Shown here: piece after piece, positions 61,358 through 64,000 of the stretch
Layout of the letters: the number at the start of each line of letters is the position of its first letter
Position numbering within the stretch: position 1 is the stretch's first letter
Assembly (NCBI RefSeq): GCF_015223055.1
Contig: NZ_JADFBX010000008.1
Location: 124,001-188,000 of the forward strand
DNA length: 64,000 bases
From: Pedobacter sp. MC2016-24
Lineage (GTDB): Bacteria; Bacteroidota; Bacteroidia; Sphingobacteriales; Sphingobacteriaceae
Direction: 5' to 3'
Made by a program: the position numbers and the translations under genes
The notes under the pieces: model-generated
What the model was told of the DNA's origin: nothing
Seen by the model: only the letters and a program-made list of their open reading frames with translations
Database searches by the model: none

Positions 61358-61402
61358 ACAGAATATTGATTTTTAATAAATGAATCCTATATTTGCGCTC
61401 CT

Positions 61403-61474
61403 GTCTCCGTAGTTCAATGGATAGAATTTTGGTTTCCGGTACCAACGATATGAGTTCGAATCTCGTCGGGGACA
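61403..61474 (+). tRNA. tRNA-Arg (CCG)
   Basis: GTCTCCG pairs with CGGGGAC (one G-U). The anticodon arm TTGGT-TTCCGGT-ACCAA gives anticodon CCG; the T arm is GAGTTCGAATCTC; the discriminator is A. CCA is not encoded, unlike in the tRNA-Cys of this window. A terminator follows at once. The region beyond this tRNA has mobile-element remnants. Confidence 0.95.
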
Positions 61475-61478
61475 CCTC

Positions 61479-61520
61479 ACCGGAGTGAAAATCTGATAAA
61501 GATTTTGCTCCGGTTTTTTT
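61479..61520 (+). terminator. Terminator after tRNA-Arg
   Basis: ACCGGAGTGAAAATCT pairs with AGATTTTGCTCCGGT (1-nt bulge), loop GATAA, then a T-run to 61520. Confidence 0.88.
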
Positions 61521-61604
61521 ATGCCTTAAATTCTTGTTAATTTGGTAGATAAGTTGGGCGGCTTCATTGATTTCAGGGGTTTGATGTTTTTCGCCGTCAA
61601 AAAT

Positions 61605-62180
61605 CTATTTTTCAGGATAAATCGGACTCACGATCGCCCTTCTTATATCAGAATCTGCCGTTGCATAGAATTCAGAAAGGTTTTTAAGGTTATCCACTGC
61701 TAAATCTGCTAAACCTTCTATATCAAGATCCTCATTAATCTGCTGAGTTAACTCTTTTAGTTCTGCTTCACATCTTGCAATGGTATTTTCGCACTCTTTT
61801 CTGATCCGCTGATATTCATCACCGGAGATCGATTTATTGATCAACAGCTCTAAAACCCTTGCTTTTCTGTCATTTTGTTCGGCAATCTGATCAGTTTTTC
61901 GATTCTGGTCCGTTAAGGATTTTCCACCATTTTCTATGTAGGATTCGCAAATTATAGTCCTGAAGAGTTCAGCCATGCCTGGTTTTGGAACAAATTGGTT
62001 TAGATTACGTTCAAAAAGGGCATTCACCATTTCTGCCTGAAACCTTATTCCACAAGTGGATTTACAATGGTAATATGGATAATAGACCCTTTGTTTTCCT
62101 CTAGAGGCGCTTCTAGTCATAAATCTGGCAGCGTTTATAGCCGTTATACTTCGCCTGCCTGTTGGAATGAAGTTTTTCAT
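61605..62180 (-). pseudogene. 5'-truncated serine recombinase (large resolvase) remnant
   Basis: The readable 191 residues match only the C-terminal part of large serine recombinases: the second half of a zinc-ribbon (SASRGKQRVYYPYYHCKSTC), the recombination-related helix (FRTIICESYIENGGKSLTDQ) and a coiled coil (RKARVLELLINKSISGDEYQ). The resolvase catalytic domain and the first Cys pair of the ribbon are missing, and the segment before SASRG (ITAINAARFMTR) no longer fits the usual LTGSAS lead-in. A 13-bp inverted repeat lies 39 bp beyond. It marks a dead mobile element next to tRNA-Arg. Confidence 0.75.
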
Positions 62181-62218
62181 AAACCCGAAGTTCCGACCAT
62201 CGAAAATTAAAACTACTC

Positions 62219-62276
62219 TAGTAGAGATAAATAATATTTACTAGCAGTGATCTGAAAAAACAGTTTATCTCTACTA
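62219..62276. repeat. 13-bp perfect inverted repeat next to the recombinase remnant
   Basis: TAGTAGAGATAAA (62219-62231) and TTTATCTCTACTA (62264-62276), 32 bp apart. It lies at the point where the recombinase sequence is lost, and may be a deletion junction, a crossover site or a hairpin; undecided. Confidence 0.6.
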
Positions 62277-62364
62277 ATGATGAATAGAAATTCGCGTAAA
62301 TCTATTAAAGTGTTTGTATTTGTGTACGAAGTGCGTGAATTTTGCTTTTTATTTTGAAATTCCA

Positions 62365-62380
62365 ATTATAATGTGAATTT
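62365..62380. promoter_or_regulatory. Candidate HipB operator 1
   Basis: ATTATAATGTGAATTT, identical to the site at 62426 and 14 or 15 of 16 to that at 62487; spacing exactly 61 bp. Confidence 0.55.
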
Positions 62381-62425
62381 ACCTGTGAGTAGAAGTGGAT
62401 TTACGTTGATTTGATTGATTTTACT

Positions 62426-62441
62426 ATTATAATGTGAATTT
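62426..62441. promoter_or_regulatory. Candidate HipB operator 2
   Basis: ATTATAATGTGAATTT, second exact copy. It ends just before the possible -33 TTG (62444-62446) of the hip promoter. Confidence 0.55.
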
Positions 62442-62443
62442 TG

Positions 62444-62474
62444 TTGTGTTTTCTGTTTTATGTATGTATTTTTA
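62444..62474 (+). promoter_or_regulatory. Possible hip operon promoter
   Basis: TTG (62444-62446), 20 bp, TATTTTTA (62467-62474), one base off TAnnTTTG. It lies between operators 2 and 3. Confidence 0.4.
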
Positions 62475-62486
62475 TATAAAAATCAC

Positions 62487-62502
62487 ATTATAATGTTAAT
62501 TT
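62487..62502. promoter_or_regulatory. Candidate HipB operator 3, over the hipB start codon
   Basis: ATTATAATGTTAATTT with CAC before it, so that ACATTATAATGT (62485-62496) is a perfect palindrome. It contains the ATG chosen for hipB (62493). Confidence 0.55.
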
Positions 62503-62735
62503 CTTTGGGAGAATCTATCAGGTTGCGCAGAAAGGAACTTAAGTTGTCACAGTCTTATGTTGCCGATCTTGCTGAGGTTAGTCTGAATACGATTTCTAAG
62601 ATTGAGCGTGGGGAGGCTAATCCTACGGTGGATGTTTTGCAAAAGATTGGGAATGTTTTGGGGATGGAGCTGAAATTGGAGATTAAGGGTTTAAATAAAT
62701 TAGGTTATGCGCTCGGGTCAAGTATTTCTGAATAA
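62493..62735 (+). CDS. hipB: HipB-like antitoxin/repressor with XRE helix-turn-helix
   Basis: From ATG 62493 the protein is 80 residues: LGESIRLRRKELKLSQSYVA, followed by DLAEVSLNTISKIERGEANP, is a standard XRE/Cro helix-turn-helix, then VDVLQKIGNVLGMELKLEIK. An upstream in-frame ATG at 62460 would add 11 residues, but the inner start places an operator copy over the start codon. It should dimerise, repress the operon and, in HipBST systems, help neutralise the kinase. Its end overlaps the next gene by 29 nt. Confidence 0.88.
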   Translation: MLISLGESIRLRRKELKLSQSYVADLAEVSLNTISKIERGEANPTVDVLQKIGNVLGMELKLEIKGLNKLGYALGSSISE

Positions 62736-63054
62736 TAAGTTGGCTGGTACGCTGACCGAGGAAAGCCGCAAGATGTATGTTTTTCGATATGAACAAGGGT
62801 ATTTTGATGATCCTGCTGCTGTGGCGGTAAGTCTGACTTTACCGAAATCAAAGCGGGAGTACAGGTCGGCTTATTTGTTTCCTTTCTTTTTTAATATGCT
62901 GGCTGAGGGGGTAAATAAGGAACTTCAAAGCAGGCAACTTAGGATTGACAGGGAGGATGCTTTTGGCTTACTATTAGCGACAACCGGGAGTGATACAATA
63001 GGTGCGGTTACAGTTAAACCATTGAAAGATGATGAGCTTACCAGAAATAAATAA
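62707..63054 (+). CDS. hipS: HipS-like small protein (HipA N-terminal subdomain)
   Basis: This 115-residue protein corresponds to the first lobe of HipA-type kinases: QVFLNNKLAGTLTEESRKMY, FRYEQGYFDDPAAVAVSLTL, then AYLFPFFFNMLAEGVNKELQ and EDAFGLLLATTGSDTIGAVT. In E. coli O127 HipBST this separate piece (HipS) is the antitoxin that inactivates the kinase HipT. It overlaps hipB by 29 nt and hipT by 26 nt, so all three are translated together. Confidence 0.87.
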   Translation: MRSGQVFLNNKLAGTLTEESRKMYVFRYEQGYFDDPAAVAVSLTLPKSKREYRSAYLFPFFFNMLAEGVNKELQSRQLRIDREDAFGLLLATTGSDTIGAVTVKPLKDDELTRNK

Positions 63055-64000
63055 TTGTCCGGGGACATTGGCAGAGGGGTTTGATACTTATAGTCCCTTG
63101 GCTTTACGTCGGGTGTTTTCGGGGAAGAAGGTGAGCCATATATTGCCTTATGCTTCCCCGGATAAGCAGGGGAAGGATATGGAGCAGTTTATTGAAAACC
63201 GGAAAAGGATTTCGATATCCGGGGTTCAGGAGAAGATGTCTTTGTTGCTGGAAAAAAATAAGCTTCGGCTTACTTTGGAGGGGGAGCAGGGGACTTATAT
63301 TTTAAAACCTATTCCACGGGATATCAAGCATGTGGATCAGGTTCCGGCTAATGAGCACCTGACTATGCAGATTGCCAGGCAGGTATATGGTATTGCTACT
63401 GCTGAAAATGCGCTGATTTTTTTTGATGATGGGGTGCCTGCTTATATTACCTTAAGGTTTGATATCAGGCCGAAGGGTGGTAAATACCGGAAGGAGGATT
63501 TTGCCAGTCTGGCGGGTAAGTCCAAGGATACAGATGGGGTTGATTTCAAGTACCATTATAATTATGAGCAGCTTGCAGGGCTAATCAGGGAATTTGTGCC
63601 TTCCTGGAGGGTAGAGATGGAGAAGTTTTTTAAGCTGGTGGTTTTTAATTATCTCTTTTCTAACGGGGATGCGCACCTGAAGAATTTTGCGCTGTTGGAA
63701 ACCGCTTCGGGCGATTTTGTGTTGAGTCCTGCTTATGATCTGCTGAATACGCGCTTGCATGTGGATGATCCGCACTTTGCACTAGATGGGGGACTTTTTG
63801 CAGATGGTTTCCAGTCATGGAAGTGGAAAAGGAAGGGGGGAGCACCTTCGGAATTGGACTTTATCGAATTTGCTAAACGTATCGGTATACAGGAAAACCG
63901 GATTGAATTATTGCTTGCTCCTTTTTTGGAGCGTCAGCAGTTGGTCGAGGAACTTGTTTCCAGATCGTATTTGAATCCTGAACAAAAAAGAGGCTATGTG
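63029..64000 (+). CDS. hipT: HipT-like serine/threonine kinase toxin (HipA C-terminal domain), cut by window end
   Basis: The frame opens with ATG 63029 (a second ATG follows at once) and stays open for 324 codons to the last base, so the stop is outside. The phosphate-loop region reads RISISGVQEKMSL, with the SIS motif at residues 62-64 that in known HipT holds the autophosphorylated serines. The catalytic loop is FNYLFSNGDAHLKNF (D-x-H-x-K-N type) and the metal-binding Asp is in LSPAYDLLNT. It lacks the N-terminal lobe, which is supplied by hipS. It likely phosphorylates a translation component such as an aminoacyl-tRNA synthetase. Family call firm; target unknown. Confidence 0.9.
   Translation, partial: MMSLPEINNCPGTLAEGFDTYSPLALRRVFSGKKVSHILPYASPDKQGKDMEQFIENRKRISISGVQEKMSLLLEKNKLRLTLEGEQGTYILKPIPRDIKHVDQVPANEHLTMQIARQVYGIATAENALIFFDDGVPAYITLRFDIRPKGGKYRKEDFASLAGKSKDTDGVDFKYHYNYEQLAGLIREFVPSWRVEMEKFFKLVVFNYLFSNGDAHLKNFALLETASGDFVLSPAYDLLNTRLHVDDPHFALDGGLFADGFQSWKWKRKGGAPSELDFIEFAKRIGIQENRIELLLAPFLERQQLVEELVSRSYLNPEQKRGYV

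Overview
The window looks like a chromosome segment of a Bacteroidota species, most probably Sphingobacteriaceae and Pedobacter-like. The reasons are a SusC/SusD pair, a FecR/ECF-sigma pair, a type IX secretion plug protein, a TamL-type Omp85 lipoprotein, promoters of the TTG-N(17-20)-TAnnTTTG kind in place of E. coli boxes, and almost no Shine-Dalgarno sequences. This is inferred from gene families only; no 16S gene is present.

Layout. 1-5.9 kb: the end of a dipeptidyl-peptidase IV gene, a FecR anti-sigma gene placed before its ECF sigma gene, and valS. 5.8-6.3 kb: a convergent intergenic region with two copies of a dispersed inverted-repeat element and an eight-copy 16-17 bp minisatellite. 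6.3-23.6 kb: a polysaccharide-utilisation-type locus with a divergent GntR regulator, SusC, SusD, two very large secreted six-hairpin-like proteins, a DUF4886 SGNH-like hydrolase, a sodium/solute symporter and a secondary FAD oxidoreductase. It has no CAZyme that I can name, so its substrate is unknown. 23.6-30.2 kb: a cysteine-rich (SufR-like) regulator divergent from a three-gene RND efflux operon.

30.3-54.1 kb is mostly housekeeping and envelope genes: holA, RDD and zinc-ribbon membrane proteins, an LLM oxidoreductase, small secreted proteins, a membrane AraC regulator, an EVE protein, an antiporter, a thioesterase, a PAP2 phosphatase, a cytoplasmic alpha-amylase, the T9SS plug with an ABC-F protein, pyrD, an L,D-transpeptidase, an MFS exporter, tRNA-Cys and an rRNA/tRNA methyltransferase. 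A broken tyrosine-integrase remnant lies at 40.4-40.6 kb. 54.1-61.4 kb: TamL, a patatin-type outer membrane protein, TspO and small secreted proteins. 61.4-64 kb looks like an island edge: tRNA-Arg, a 5'-truncated serine recombinase, and a three-gene hipB-hipS-hipT-like toxin-antitoxin operon that runs off the window.

The strongest non-genic signals are two. One is a family of about 90 nt inverted repeats, four copies, each starting at or within about 16 nt of a stop codon, always in the sense of that gene, with base changes that preserve pairing. The other is three 16 bp sites spaced exactly 61 bp apart in front of and over the start of hipB.
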